A program made the translations under genes and the position numbers. A model generated the notes under the pieces. That model was not told the DNA's origin. It ran no database searches and saw nothing but the letters and a program-made list of their open reading frames with translations. From NCBI GenBank assembly GCA_036873755.1, contig JAVTVY010025205.1, forward strand, positions 1 to 64,000: a stretch of DNA of 64,000 nt, in the 5' to 3' direction. Source of the DNA: Hanleya hanleyi. Its lineage: Eukaryota > Mollusca > Polyplacophora > Lepidopleurida > Hanleyidae. This document shows positions 9,315-22,196 of the stretch, in pieces; position 1 is the stretch's first letter, and each line of letters begins with the position of its first letter.

Positions 9315-9922
9315 ATCTTTAAAAGGACCACGTATGCTTAGATGGGTAAATGGCCCCAGAACAGGTGCGGTAGAAGTGCCAAAAATAAAATATTGCATAT
9401 ACAAGAAATTGTTCAGTTGGCATGAAGTACAATATTATATTGTATATTCAGAAAAGTTTCAAGACACTGAGTCTCATTATTCTAGAATAACAGGGTCGTG
9501 AAGTAGTGCGTTCGTGCAAAATCACCAATTTTGAGGAGAAAACCCCTCATATTTCTTTCTATGAACATATGAAGATAAACGATAACTAGAACCAGCTTGA
9601 TACAGCATACTCGCTCTTCCAATACGTAGTCGTAGACCAAATCTGGTTCTGGTTATCGTTTATCTTCATACGTTAACAGAGAACAATAGGAATTGTTTTC
9701 ACCTCAGAATCAAATATTTTGCAGGATTGCACTACTTCACGGCCCTGTTACTCGAGAATCATGAGACTTAGTGCCTTGAAACTTTTCTGAGTATACAATA
9801 TAATATTGTACTTCATGCCAATGGAACAATTTCTTGTAGTGGAAGTATTTTATTTTGGTACTTCTGTATTGCACCTGACCTGGGGTCATTTACCCATCTA
9901 AAGATACATGTACAAGGTCCTT
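9315..9922. mobile_element. ~600-bp foldback element
   Basis: The arms 9319-9600 and 9650-9920 are inverted copies at roughly 85-90% identity (for example ATGAAGATAAACGATAAC against its complement near 9650). The spacer of about 50 bases is centred near 9620. It shows no coding capacity, and no clear target duplication was found. Confidence 0.8.
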
Positions 9923-10072
9923 TGTGTATTGTTCTTTTTCGTATCCGTCAATGGCATTGGGACATAGGTCATCAGATTTCCATTTGGGAGAGACACAAAC
10001 TTATGTCGTCTCATAACATCTGGCGACTGAGGAAAACTTAAAAGTTGGTAGAATCATCCAACCAACATTTCA

Positions 10073-10510
10073 ATGGCGGTAAACATTGAAGATGGTCATA
10101 TTTCACCGTTTTATGTGAACGGAGAAGCAAGCAGCATTTCACCGCGATGGAGACACTGGAAACGTACGTTTCAGTTATACATACAAATAAAGGTGTCACA
10201 GATGTGGCACAGCAGAACGCTTTGTTGTTACATTCTGCTGGTATTGGTGTTCAGGATTTATGTGATATTTAGAAATTCAGCCTCACCAGAAGGATAGGAA
10301 GACACGGTCAGTTAGTATAGAACTTTACGAACATTAGATAGTTACTTCAGTGACCAAGTCAAGTGACCCCGTACAAATCGACAAACCTGAGAAGAGAACT
10401 TCCGGCAAAAGGGACAGATCTAACACTGACAAACGGACGAGAGATACACAATGTGGCACGCTCTCTGGAAGCAGTAGATTTGCAACTGAGAAAGATGGAA
10501 GCTACCAGTG
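10073..10510 (+). pseudogene. Degenerate LTR-retrotransposon Gag N-terminus
   Basis: The first 40 codons (ISPRWRHWKRTFQLYIQ) match the N-terminal motif of retroelement Gag proteins of the Gypsy type (…SxRWxxWKRxFxLY). A frameshift near 10190 follows; in the next frame GVTDVAQQNALLLHSAG continues the same domain to about 10270. Near 10390-10510 another frame gives LPAKGTDLTLTNGREI and SLEAVDLQLRKME, typical of Gag C-terminal helices. No protease, RT or LTR was seen nearby, so this is an old fragment. Confidence 0.65.
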
Positions 10511-11540
10511 TGGTAATAGATGAACATGATGAGTCAATCTAATACGGTCCAAAAAAAAATTGTTTTGTTTTTTAAATATTTTTATTCCAGAGAGCTTACC
10601 CCATACAAGCTTGACAAAATTAGGTAGACATACAATAAAATCAAAACATACTGGCATAGTGATATACATTTTCATTTCATACATATATTATTTTGTCAGC
10701 ATTTCTGGATATTTTTTGTCAGACATCCATGAATACCACTAAATATTATAATGCTTTTATCGCAAAGAAAACATGTAAATGACAAATTTAGTACAAGCAC
10801 TGGTATAGACTTTGGTATTATCACATTATTGTACCAAATGTATTCTGTTCTCCCACCAAAATTTGATTTTACATTTTTACTTACTGCCAAATCACACAAC
10901 CTGAGAATTTGTAGAATTGATGTAGAGATCGGACGCCCCCAAAAATTGATAAATCAGAGAGTACCGATGAGAGGGAACCTTCTTATCCGTCCAATGTCAT
11001 CTGCGAAGAGATTATTCTTGAACTCTGTATCTCAAATTCTTATGCCTTTTATGTCTTTATTATTGTCTTTAAAATTCAAAGATATTGTATTAAAAGCCTT
11101 CCCAAAGTCTATTATGAATATCATTCCAGAAAAGTTATCTGTTTCAGCAAGGTTGAGCTAATCATAAACTAGCCTGTCATCACCTATGAATCGACTATTA
11201 ATGAAACCTGTCTGTACTTCACTTATCAGTTTTCCTAAATATGGCTTAATTCTTTCCACTATGCAGGATGAAGCGATTATATTTTGAACGTTTAATAGCG
11301 TAATTGATTGCCAGTTTGATAAAAATTCTCGGGGATTATTACCTTTTGGAAGTCAGGTTATTTAACCTTGTCGGTGTGTAATTGATAACATCCCTGATTC
11401 AAACCAAAATTTAGACTATCCATAAGATAACTACCGATATCCCTCTAGAAAAAAAAATGAAAAATTCTGTGGTAAACCCATCGATACCAGGGTTTTTATT
11501 AATTTTAAGACGTTTTAAACATTGTTGCTGATGACGTATG
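10500..11540 (-). pseudogene. Degenerate non-LTR reverse transcriptase
   Basis: Read on the minus strand from 11540, the frames give NPGIDGFTTEFF, then LPKGNNPREFLSNWQSITLL, IKPYLGKLISEVQTGFI and FIIDFGKAFNTIS. These are RT motifs 1 to 3 of an L1/Tx1-type LINE in correct order. Several stops and frameshifts interrupt them, and a short deletion removes most of the FADD region. Weaker downstream similarity (WYNNVIIPK) continues to about 10500. It is not functional. It is a different lineage from the CR1-like fragment at 7627-8561. Confidence 0.75.
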
Positions 11541-11559
11541 TTTCAATTCAGATACGCGA

Positions 11560-11712
11560 GCATTCGTCATTCAATATTCAGACATCGTCCATTAAAGAAT
11601 TAGCGCATCCATAATCCAAAGACCTAATCCATATAACAGCATTAACACCAAATTAAAAAAGAGAATCCTGGTATACATAAATATAGGCTAGGTTCCTGCA
11701 AGAGAGAAGCGG
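11560..11712 (+). repeat. Dispersed repeat, second copy at 37440-37595
   Basis: The segment with CGTCCATTAAAGAATTAGCG and CCATAATCCAAAGACCTA recurs in inverse orientation at 37440-37595, including the flank GGTTCCTGCAAGAGA. It is probably an unclassified interspersed repeat. Confidence 0.65.
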
Positions 11713-12724
11713 CGAATAGTTTTCAATGACGCCAGCAAGACATGGTTTTCCAAAAATATGAAATCCGAAAAAAGAAGCGTCAAACGCAATCTCTATTCTT
11801 GAGATTGAGCGTGAATCAGCGCTTGATCCAGAACATGTCCACCAGCGAACAAAGCCATAGAATACAAACTGAAATGACAACGATAGAACCAATCTGGTTA
11901 CACCAAGACGGTATATCAGGGAAATACCATCTAGTGGTGACGCTATAAAAAATAGTGCGAACGTTTTGTCGATATTCTGTTGAGGTTCCATCAAACTTTT
12001 CTCTGGTCGGTCTTTTTATGTTTTTCACTGCCTGACAAAGCAGACTATTCGGGGGGAGTAAAAATTTACGTGTACCACGCACGATGTCCAAACATACTGC
12101 CTTATTTGGATACTCTTTTCTGTTTACTATATTGGTCCACGTGCTCCCGTGTGTAATTACAAGGGGCATTATGTTAAAGTTGTTTTGCCCAGCTAACCAC
12201 CTGATTTAGCTAGCAGATGTAGTTTGAAATTCTCACGGGATTTATATTGCGCTGATGTCAGATATAATGTTACTACGTTGTAGGGTTTTAAACAGTGAGT
12301 ATCAAACATTCATTGTATTCACCCCATTACACACATTTTGTTCAGTATTTCCTGTGGCGCTATGAATTCGGGTTTAGCTCAATGCATCATTTGTGTGATA
12401 GAACAAATTTTCCTGATTCTATTTGTACCTTTCTTCCCTAGAATGATATAGGGTCATGAAAATATAGTAATTTATATGACCCCCACCTCCGAACTAAGAA
12501 ATTCACTTTGGCAACCTACCACGAACAGACCGATACCTCGAATACTGGGCTGTAGAAAAAAAGCTAACCCACAATCTCACGTGACACCAACCGTAGAAAT
12601 GTTCCAGGAGGCTTGCTATAACATAATATGCAGTCAAACCTTTTATGTGGTTTGAAGTTGAGCGAGACCATTTTTTCACGGGTCTGGTTCCTGGACTATG
12701 CGTATAAATATGAGTATTCCTTAC
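11713..12724. other. No recognised gene; probable ENPP intron
   Basis: If the ENPP-type exon at 12725-12953 is functional, this is the start of its first intron. I searched both strands for further phosphodiesterase exons and saw none. The open frame 11816-12169 (-) has no recognisable domain. Confidence 0.4.
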
Positions 12725-12953
12725 CTGTCGCCATTGTGTAATGAGATGGGAGGGTTTTTGTTACAAAGGCGTTGTGCAGTCCTTTGGGTGACCGAACCCC
12801 CTCCATGGCCATACGGTGCAGATTTGGGGTCTCGAAAATATCCATGTAATCCCAGCGAAACCCGTCCATAGAAATAAATAGCACTTTATTGGTGTATCCG
12901 TTACATTTAACGATGCTGGACATTAATATTACGCCTAGGATCACTGCAGACAT
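12725..12953 (-). CDS. First coding exon of an ENPP-type phosphodiesterase
   Basis: Reading from ATG at 12953, the exon encodes a signal peptide (MSAVILGVILMSSIVKCNG). It then encodes the N-terminus of the ectonucleotide pyrophosphatase/phosphodiesterase domain: KVLFISMDGFRWDY, with the metal-binding Asp, and FVTKTLPSHYTMATG, with the nucleophile Thr in KT. ENPP enzymes hydrolyse nucleotide or lipid phosphodiesters outside the cell. The exon ends at 12725 with donor GTAAGG (12724-12719), splitting a Gly codon after its first base, where ENPP4/5-like proteins continue with the G-hP-E-HG motif. No later exon is seen at 1-12,700. Either intron 1 runs past the Polinton out of the window or the gene is truncated. 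Confidence 0.75.
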
Positions 12954-14050
12954 TTTATTAATATTTACTTCTGTGTTTGCTGGTATATCCCGATGTTTGA
13001 ACACTGTTCCAGATAAGGTATCCACCCTGTTCCCAACACGATGTTATTGAGCTCGTTTTACTGTATTTTATCTCCAATTCCGTTTAACGTCTTCTTCAAC
13101 TTTTCACAATCAAGTCACCGGTGTACCTCGAAGACAAATGCTCTGGCATAATCATGGATCGGTTTGGCCTAGAATTCACCACTTCATGAGCTCTAATAAT
13201 CTCCTTGCAGAAGTATATCTCACACGCGATGCCAATCTCTGCTACAAGCAAATCTCTCACTAGGCTGATTTGTGGTTGCCAGTTCATGGAGGTAAATAAC
13301 TATTTACCTCCATTTACCTCCATGGCCAGTTTTAATGTAAAATATAATTTAGTACGACCTCAAAAAATTTCATCACGCAAATTGACCGTGGAAACTTTTT
13401 GGGATTTCGGGTAGTGATGTCGTTAGTTGGATCCTGTATAGATAACGGGAGAGTTAGCAGGGACATTATGTCTCGAGACGGAGGATGTCAAATGGGTTGG
13501 TATGTGAGGAGGGCACCAAGGATGATAAAATGATGTGTATGATTCGTTTTGGGGGATGCAATTCTTAATCAGTGAAAGCCTATTAACATAGCATTACATA
13601 AGCAGATGTCGGCACCATCTTGGTTGGTATAGAACTGGGTTTTTTTATAACAAGAGCCGTGAGCTTCCATATCCCCCGCCAGATTGATGAGACAAGCCAG
13701 ATGAGACAAGAAAATACGAGTACTTATTCGACATCAAATCAATTAATTTTATACAAAATTGCTCAATGTTGGAGATAAAAATGTGATAAACATGAATTAC
13801 GTTGGACTGAACCACTGCCATTTTGGATTCGAGCATGATGTTTTTTGAGTGTCATTCAAATAGACACAAACTAACTCAATATGACTTAATGTATTTAAAT
13901 TTCATAAAGTTTGTTCTCGATCATGTTGATGAAGAGTCCTCCGCAGATAAAAAGGGTTAGATTATTAAAACGATTAATTTTGACATGATAAACAACAGTT
14001 CAACTGCAGAAATTGGGGAAAAACAGATCACAATACATTAAAATAGGTAA
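12954..14050. other. No recognised gene (ENPP upstream region)
   Basis: This would hold the 5' leader and promoter of the ENPP-type gene. A 63-codon frame at 13096-13287 (-) with a protein-like composition is not recognised. A triple TTTACCTCCAT repeat lies at about 13292-13322. Confidence 0.35.
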
Positions 14051-14204
14051 AATTTTATTTCAGAAAAGTGACCTTTGACCAGTGACCTCAAAGTCAATAG
14101 GTCGAGAGCTATTCCCCAGTTATATCTCCAGTTAAAATTTGGTGTGAATTGAATCATTGGTTTTCAAGTTATCGTTTTAGCGGAAAAACGTGACGCCCAC
14201 ACGG

Positions 14205-14246
<42 letters not shown>

Positions 14247-14300
14247 CGATTCGATATTCCCCGACCGGGGTCCTGCAGGGGATAATAAACCTTAAGAATT
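14050..14300 (+). repeat. Repeat tail with (GA)n and CCCCGACCGGGG hairpin
   Basis: The order is a conserved-looking segment (GTGACCTTTGACC…GACCTCAAAG), an ACACGGACACAG stretch, (GA)n at 14208-14242, and then the palindrome CCCCGACCGGGG followed by TCCTGCAGGGGATAATAA. The order repeat-microsatellite-hairpin suggests the 3' end of a non-autonomous element, possibly Helitron-like. Confidence 0.5.
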
Positions 14301-14689
14301 ATTTTGATGGATGATAGTTGTTCTGCAGTCGCAAATAAAGCCAGATATACTAATAGGTTACCCCATCTTCACAACGTCAAGGTACTCTTGGTAGCGAAGA
14401 TAAGGTTACCCTCTAGGGGATATTTGACATCACATTACACTTTCACAAGAAGATCTGCAACATTTTCTTTAACAAGCAGCCAGAGGATGCTAAGTCCCCG
14501 GCCGAAATGGCAGCAATATTGTTTAGCATTGTTGGTCTTGGGGGATATACATGAGGGAGGCAACTGCTACTTCATAGGCGTTGGATGTGGAAGGGTTTTT
14601 CTGCCTTCCCAAGTTTTAAAATCAACTCAGAATGGTTGACTGAACATTGATTGCTTCTGTAATATAGTTTCCATGCAGTGAAGCATGGA
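14301..14689. other. No recognised gene
   Basis: One open frame (14304-14639, +) without similarity to anything I know. Both sides are interspersed repeats. Confidence 0.35.
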
Positions 14690-15250
14690 AATTATGTAAC
14701 AGAGAAGCAACCCCAAGTGACATCTCAAGGCATATTATCTGCAAACCAAATTTGACAAGAAGCTGAATGCATCCTCAACCTATTGTCCGGAAACCAAATT
14801 TAAAATTTGCCACCAGGTGTCACCACCTGTAGGTGCAAGTGGGCAAAACGCAATCCCAAGCATCATCTCATCACATGGTACATGTATAAGCATACGAACT
14901 TTGGAAAGAATCTGAAGAGCCTAGAGGGGTCTTAAAGTTATTGCCCGGAAACCAAATTTAGATTTGTAGGCGCAAGTTTGCGAAACACAATTCCAAGTGA
15001 CATCTTATGGCATATGAATACCAAATTTGAGAAGAATCTGATGAGCAGTTGTCAGATTATTGCCAGAAACAAATTTCAGATTTTTCCACCCGGTGTCGCA
15101 ACCAGTATTTAGAAGCAGCCGAAATACAATCCCAAGGGACATATCATGGGATGGTATCTGAATACCAAATTGGAGAAAAATCCGATAAGCAAAATCAAAT
15201 TTAGATTTGACACAAGGTGGTGCTACATGTAGGCGCAAGTTGGCGAAACG
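14690..15250 (+). repeat. Three diverged ~170-bp tandem units
   Basis: The units share AACCAAATTTAGATTT, GCGCAAGTTGGCGAAA and GACATCTTATGGCATATG. Confidence 0.65.
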
Positions 15251-15299
15251 CCAAACTTTCGAAACTCAGTTGTAATAAATATAATAAGTTACACGTGTG

Positions 15300-15935
15300 G
15301 ACACAAATGATTCGTGCAGAAGCTTTAGGGTAAATCATATGATGTGGAATACAATTATTTGATAGCAAAATTGCAGGAAATGTTGTCCTTCAGTTAATAT
15401 GACACGAAATTAAAAAAACAAAACAAAAAAAACACAGGGGTTCGGTATTTCACATTATACATCTGAAATAAAATACGGTTCATGCAAAAGCTTTAGGTTA
15501 AATCATATTATGTGAAATACAATTATTTGATGAATATTGTCCTTCGTTTAAGATGACACAAAATTTTAAAAAAACAGGGGTTCAGTACTGCGGGGATTTC
15601 CCCGCCAGTTATTTCATATTATACTTCTGAAATAAAATATGGTTCATGCAAAAGCTTTAGGGTAAATCATATGATTTGGAATAGAATGATTTGATAGCAA
15701 AATTGAAGGAAATGTTGTCCTTCATTTAAGGTGACACGAAATTCAAAACTAACAGGGTTCGTTACTGCGGGGATTCCCCCACCAGTTATTTCATATTATA
15801 CTTCTGAAATAAAATATGGTTCCTGCGAAAGCTTTAGTGTAAATCATATGATGTGGAATAGAAGGACTGGACAGCAAAATTTAATAAAATGGTGTCTGTC
15901 ATTTAAAGCAACATGAAATTCAAAACTAACAGCGA
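15300..15935 (+). repeat. Four ~180-bp tandem units
   Basis: Each unit has TTCATGCAAAAGCTTTAGG, AAATCATATGATGTGGAATA and GAAATGTTGTCCTTC. Two copies contain a GCGGGGATTTCCCCGCC-type hairpin. Confidence 0.75.
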
Positions 15936-15959
15936 GAAGCGGAAGAAAGAAGAAAATGA

Positions 15960-16665
15960 CAAACACATAAGGCATCCCTAGGAATGCCTAATTAAACAAA
16001 GTATTTGGAAGTTATCGCTTGTGAAGAATTTGAATGGAAACCACAGACATGCACAGAAGATTGGAACAAGACCCAGTGGCGCCACCTTCAGGTGGATCTT
16101 GCTGAAACGCAATACCAACCCACGTCTGGTCACAATGAGTGTATATGCTAAATTTCGAAGGAATCCGACAAAGCTTTTGGAAGTTATCGTCTGTGAAGAA
16201 TTTGAACAGACAGACACAAAGAGAGCAAGACCCATTTTAACTGGAATTTTAACACGAAGAAGCGAAACTTAGTGGCGCTACCTTCAGGAAGATGTTGCTG
16301 AAATGCAGTAGCAATCAGTGTCTTGTCGCAAGATATGCGTATGCTGAATTTCAGGAGAATCCAACGAAGCATTTGGACGTTATCACTTGTGAAAAATTTT
16401 AGCAGGTGTCCACGGACACAAAGAAGCAAGACCCATTTTGACCCAGTGGCGCCACCTTCAGGCAGATGTTGCTGAAATGCAATACCAACTGGCGTCTGTC
16501 GCAAGGAATGCGTATGCTGAATTTTGGAACACTCCAACAAAGCGTTGGGAAGTTATCGCTTGCGGAAAATTCAGACAGGCATGCACGGACGTACACGGAC
16601 ATCCACGGACACAAAGAAGCAAGAACTATTTCAAAGTCCCCGGCCGCGTTGCAGCGGGGAAGAAC
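15960..16665 (+). repeat. Pearl-like tandem-repeat element, copy 1
   Basis: About four ~180-bp units with GTGGCGCCACCTTCAGGCAG and GAAGTTATCGCTTG precede an ACGGAC-rich microsatellite and the near-palindrome CCCCGGCCGCGTTGCAGCGG at about 16639. Core repeats, ACGG microsatellite and a terminal hairpin resemble Helitron-derived pearl elements. Confidence 0.6.
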
Positions 16666-17039
16666 AACAATAAAAGTATTATTATTATTTGGAAAATTTC
16701 GCTTTGTGGAACCAAGTCATTCTATTGTAAGTGTCAAAAATTAGTATTATTATTTTTTGGGAAATAAACACTGCTATGGCAATATTCTTAATCAATGATG
16801 TCATATATGTGTCAGGCCTTGTAATTTTATGGGGCTCATCAGCCCAGGTCCCAAGATTTATTAACCCAGTAGACAACAATCAATCCAAAAAATCCATGTG
16901 TGGGTACAGCTTTTAAATTGAGATCAGCTGTTAGGAATAAATTCACCCTGTTGTCCGCCATGAGCAGACCTATCAACCTGGTGCAATTTTTGTCCCCCTG
17001 GTCCTGTATCATGGTACATGTACAGTCCTAACGATTTGA

Positions 17040-17635
17040 AAATGGTCTCAGCGAAACTCAGTGACGCCACCTTCAGGCAAATGTGACTGAAATGCAGTAA
17101 ACAACAGCGTCTTCTCACAAGGAATGCGTATGCCAAAATTCAGGAGAATCCAACAAAGCATTTGGAAGTTATCGCTTGTAAAGAATTCAAACTGACATCC
17201 CCGGACACAAACAACCAAGATCCATTTTGACCCAGTGGCGCCACCTTCAGGCAGATGTTGCTGAAATGCAATACCGACTGACGTCTTGTCGCAAGGAATG
17301 CGTATGCCGAATTTCGGAACAATCCAACAAAGCGTTAGGAAGTTATCGCTTGCGGAAAATTCGAACAGACATGCACGGACGTACACGGACATCCACGGAC
17401 ACAAAGAAGCAACCCAGTGGCGCCACCTTCAGGCAGATGTTGCTGAAATGCAACATCGAATGGCGTCTTGTCACAAGGAATGCATATGCCGAATTTCGGA
17501 ACAATCCAACGAAGCATTAGGAAGTTATCGCTTCGAACACACATGCACGGACGTACACGGACATTCACGGGCATCCACGGACACAAAGAAGCAAGAATCA
17601 TTTTAAAGTCCCCGGCCGCGTTGCGGCGGGGGACA
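17040..17635 (+). repeat. Pearl-like tandem-repeat element, copy 2
   Basis: Three units of the same ~185-bp repeat (starting near 17050, 17229 and 17413) have the same order of ACGGAC microsatellite and terminal GTCCCCGGCCGCGTTGCGGC hairpin at 17609. This copy ends like the one at 15960-16665, so the hairpin marks a real boundary. Confidence 0.65.
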
Positions 17636-19767
17636 AAAAGTATGTGAATGTGTTCAGATGCTGGAATATATAGATACTCAAAATATACTAAGAAATTGAA
17701 CAATAACGATTATTATTCGACAGACCATTCGGACACCAATGGCATGGAATTGGCGACGAGATTGTTTTGCGCAGTAACCACATCGAACGGTATAATACAT
17801 GCCTGAAGAAATACTTTCTCGCGCTTTTGGAAATATTACCATCACAAAGAGAATAAAATAGCAACCCATATGCACCCCACATTTTTAGCTGTGTTATTTA
17901 TGATGCAAGAACGTTTTGAGACATAGAAAAAAATCCTTTACAGCGGTATAAGCTAGGCTGTTTCTGCAGATGACTTCTGCTGAGTCAGCTGGTTTCTTTT
18001 TTCAAGAACATATTTTCTAGATTGTGGTAATTCTATCCTGCCCACATTTATATACGTATATAACCGTTCAAGCACATAGTCGCTCCGTTATTATAGACGT
18101 CAGACTGTAACAAAAATGCAGTTTATTTTAATACGTTGGTATTTCTCACATAAACGCTTATGACGAATCCACTGATATGGTCTTGTACATATACATCACT
18201 GTTGCACACTTGTATTCAAGTAGTATACCATACGTCTATAGCGCTATGGAATTAACCTGTAAAATGAACGGGGAAAGGCAATCAAAATGGCCACCCTTCC
18301 AAAAAAAATTCTGCAGAACTACGCAACAAAAAAAAATAAAAAATGAATACTTTCTTCTTATTATATCTACCTATTATATTCTAATCAGTTTGACAGTATT
18401 TGTAAAGTCCTCAATGCGACTGATTTCGGTTTAAGGCTCCTCCCCTCCACTTGTATTTTTATTGTGAGGTCTATGATCATGATCATATGATCAATACATA
18501 TACACATATAAACATTTATTAAAAATATTTTTTCTACATGATTGCAAAAAAAAATGTGAATATATTGGCCGTGAGATCGATTTTAGGTACAAGTTAGGTA
18601 TTTTGTCCTTTTTTTCTTTGCCTAGATCTTCTTATGTGGAATTTTAGGAATTGATGTTTTTTCAGTTGACTAAATTCGACAATGCAAAGGTCACACTTTA
18701 AGGCAACAATAGCTCAGCAAGCAGCACATGATACCGTTATTTTCATTACCAGGTTCACCCATATCATGTCCCCATGATTATTTTTTCAAGAAATAAACGG
18801 TTTTCTTTATATAACTGGGAAGATCAAGTAATGCGATGAAGAGACATGGGGGTTCATTAGCGACGCCTCCATGCAAAGATTGTGCGACACGAAGTAAAAG
18901 TGAATGGCCACCTTAAAGGGGTCTCACTCAATTGGGCATTGCTCTTGCATCAAATCACATAAAGCTAAGTTATTCTCTTTCTATAATATAATTTTTTTTA
19001 TCTTTTTCATAAGTATGATGTCGATTGTTCAATAATCTAAGGCGGTTTGAACAATGTTTACTTCGGGAAGCAATTACAAACGTGCTCACTACATGTCGAC
19101 AGTGTTGTCCAAAGTTTCTGCCAGACATTGAAGGGGCAATCTGATTTAAAACAGACCCAGAACCGATTCACCGTTCGGTGACCGTCTGACACGAGAATAA
19201 CTCTGTATATTATCTCATCTTCACCAATCAACGCATCATACGAGATGGAATGACTTGATATTATGGGACAGCCGCTTCTTACGCAACCAACTCACCCGGT
19301 TATATGACTTAGTCACGGAAGACAGATGTTTCAAGATAATCAAAATTAGAACTGCATAGATGTTGCAAAATATATGACTGACCCATAACCATTACGAAAT
19401 GTGATGAATAATAATCCATGATTGAAATTTGCTTTGTATTTATCCAAAAATGATTCGAACTAAGTTGCGTAGGACGAAGTTGGAAGGAGCTATGCGGTTT
19501 CGACGTCAGTCGAGAGTGAAATGAACAACGCCGTGTGGATTGGTTGTCAACTTGACCCGATTTTTCGGCCTGAAATTTGGAAAAAATGTCATCGGTTCTC
19601 CCCATCTTACTTTTTTTACTATAGTTAGGACACTCGGAAATTACCGGGCTCTCTGCTGAGTTTCGCGCAGAACAAACTCATGATAGGAAGAGGGTTAGAT
19701 TCACTTACGCCAGAACAATAACAATATGATAGCTCCCATCCTCAAACGGCAAGAATTCTTGGACATT
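17636..19767. other. No recognised gene
   Basis: AT-rich DNA with no repeats or domains that I can name. TGATCATGATCATATGATCA near 18474-18492 is a short palindrome. Confidence 0.4.
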
Positions 19768-20444
19768 AACAACCACCTCGCTGGGGGTCTAATAATACCC
19801 CAGCCACCAGTCAGATTTTTGGACAGGATTCCCGGCCATATATATATCATATATAGTAAAATAGATCTTTGCCTAACATTTCGATTACTTTTCAAGTCTA
19901 CATAATACCTCTGTTGACCTAGCGTTAAAAAGAATTATCTGGAGATTATTTTCCCTGTTCATCTGGACAGAGCATATGAAAAGTAGTGTGAAAGACTGAT
20001 GGAGTTGTTCGACCGGATTCAAACTGAATCCGTGCGTTCGTGGGTTTTCCTCTATACGCCATAGCAATGTAGTAAACGTCAACTTCCGCTATTGGAGGCA
20101 GGGATGATAACAACCACCTCGCTGGGGGTCTAATAACACCCTAGCCACCAGTCAGATTTTTGGACCGGATGTGACATCATATATAGTAAAATAGATGTTT
20201 ACCGAACATTTTGGTTACTTTTCAAGTCTGCATAATACCTCTGTTGACCTAGCGTTAAAAAGAATTGTCTGGAGATAATTTTCCCTGTTTATCTGGGCAG
20301 AGCATATGAAAAGTAGTTCGCTCATGTGCAACACTAAAGGAGTTGTTCGGTCGGATTCAAACTGAACCGTGCGTTGGTTGGTTTCCCCTATACGTCATGG
20401 CAACGTAGTAAAGGTCAACTTCCGCTATTGGTGGCAGGGATTGT
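19768..20444 (+). repeat. 341-bp tandem duplication
   Basis: Copies 19768-20108 and 20109-20444 are over 90% identical (both begin AACAACCACCTCGCTGGGGG and contain TTGACCTAGCGTTAAAAAGA). Indels of about 10 bases separate them. Confidence 0.9.
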
Positions 20445-20448
20445 AATG

Positions 20449-20540
20449 GAGCCTGCGAAATAGAGCATGCGCTGTGGGGAGGTTGGGATGATAAATGAGC
20501 CTGTGAAATGGAGCATGCGCTGTGGGGAGAATGGGACATT
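20449..20540 (+). repeat. 48-bp direct repeat, two copies
   Basis: GAGCCTGCGAAATAGAGCAT and its near copy 48 bases on are directly attached to the 341-bp duplication. Confidence 0.75.
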
Positions 20541-22000
20541 AGTTTCTTCGAAAAGCATTATTAATTCTTGCCCCATACATGGCATCTTCACAACGTTATT
20601 GTTTCTTTTTGAACAACAGGTGAAATGCTTTGCTGATTGGCTGAAATTTACAGTGACATTTTCCATGAAAACGATTCATTCCCATGTGTACCAGGGGTAT
20701 TTAGGATGGAGATACCCTTGGTGTTAGCGATGATGCACACATGGTTAGTAGGCCTACCGACGAAGTATATTTTTAATCTGAATTGTAGCAATAATCAAGA
20801 GGTGGGGAAAGTGAACGACGTCTGTCGACTAAAAAGCACTCATAGGACTCCACAGGAAAGCTTCCCTTGGCAACTCACATTCAGACCCGAGAATACGGTG
20901 GATGCTCGGACGTAACCTTAGTATCTCAGCCGCGCTTTTATTGCAGATGTTCATGTGGAGATTGTGAAGTATTTACACGGAACCTAGAACCGGCTTCGAC
21001 GCAATTAGATACACTAGCGCGGGTGCTGTGATGACAGATCATCTCACATAATAACTCATCTGATATTGAATGTGCATCGAGGACGTCTGATGGAATAAAC
21101 GCCTCAACATGGGGTAAACCTGGTAATGCAAAGAATACCCAGAAATCAATCTGTAATGCCCGACGTCATACGGCTTACATTTCCCACCAGAATAATAAAT
21201 CTGTACGTATATTTTTCGAATGATATGTACAGAGGGCGGGGCTCGGGAATTAACAGTCCACCAGCAGAATCCTACCATATATAGATAATAAATTGGAGTG
21301 ATATGCAAAAGGTGAGAACAAATTCAGTTCGGTACTTCCTGTGAATACATAAGATATCAATTCACCGTACCGGTGCTTATATATACTTTCAGGCTTAGCC
21401 ATATAATCAACTATATATCCGAGAATCACAGCTATTCGTTTCTCTCGTAACTCTGCAACAACCGTATTCTTTCCCAGGTCGGTAAACTATATATGATTAT
21501 CACATAGCTTTGCGCAAAATGCGCAGGAGGTCGGCGGTGAAGTAAATTCTAATTCTTTGGTGAAAGATGACGACTTCGGCGTCAATTTAGGTTTATTTAT
21601 ATAGTCTTTGTACTATTCTCTCATCAAACATCTTGCCACGAAGGGCACAAAGCTGAAGGTAAGCGATATTCATACTTGTATTACCGGCATGGGAAAGAAT
21701 AGGCTTGAGGCATAGATAAACGAGGGAGGCGAGTATCTATAAAACTTAACTAGATCTTCTACTCTCCATCCCTGGTCACTAATGGTAAGACTTTAAAGAA
21801 CTGCACAGCACAAAACGACTACCGGTATCAAAAACAGCAATCTTAATAAATTAATATCCTATCAATGCTATACCAAATCATATATGTCGATGTGCAGGAT
21901 TTCACTGATTTCAATTGAATTTGGTGTTCAGAGCCCCATACTTCATGGGTTTTTAATAGCCGCATTTTAACTACTTGCAGTCGGGGAGGGGATATTATAA
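20541..22000. other. No recognised gene
   Basis: Short frames only. Nothing with a recognisable domain on either strand. Confidence 0.4.
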
Positions 22001-22139
22001 GTTATCCTGTCCCTGCGAATTTGATACTGAATTTTATCCTGTTTCCTGGTGAAAATGCCACACGACCGCGAAGCGGGAGTGTGGCATTCGCCAGGAAACA
22101 GCATAAACTTCAGTATCAAACGAGCAAAGACAGGATAAC
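22001..22139. mobile_element. 139-bp MITE-like inverted repeat
   Basis: Ends GTTATCCTGT and ACAGGATAAC. The arms are about 60 bases with TTTGATACTGAA and TGTTTCCTGG in both. No certain target duplication. Confidence 0.7.
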
Positions 22140-22196
22140 GAATTTATTTCTACGAGCAGCCTTTTCAACTCGAGAAAGTTGCGAGGTAAAGTGGGT

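Noticed and set aside
13096..13287. Upstream exon of the ENPP gene
   Set aside because: The composition looks protein-like, but the exon at 12953 already starts with Met and a signal peptide, and no matching domain is seen.
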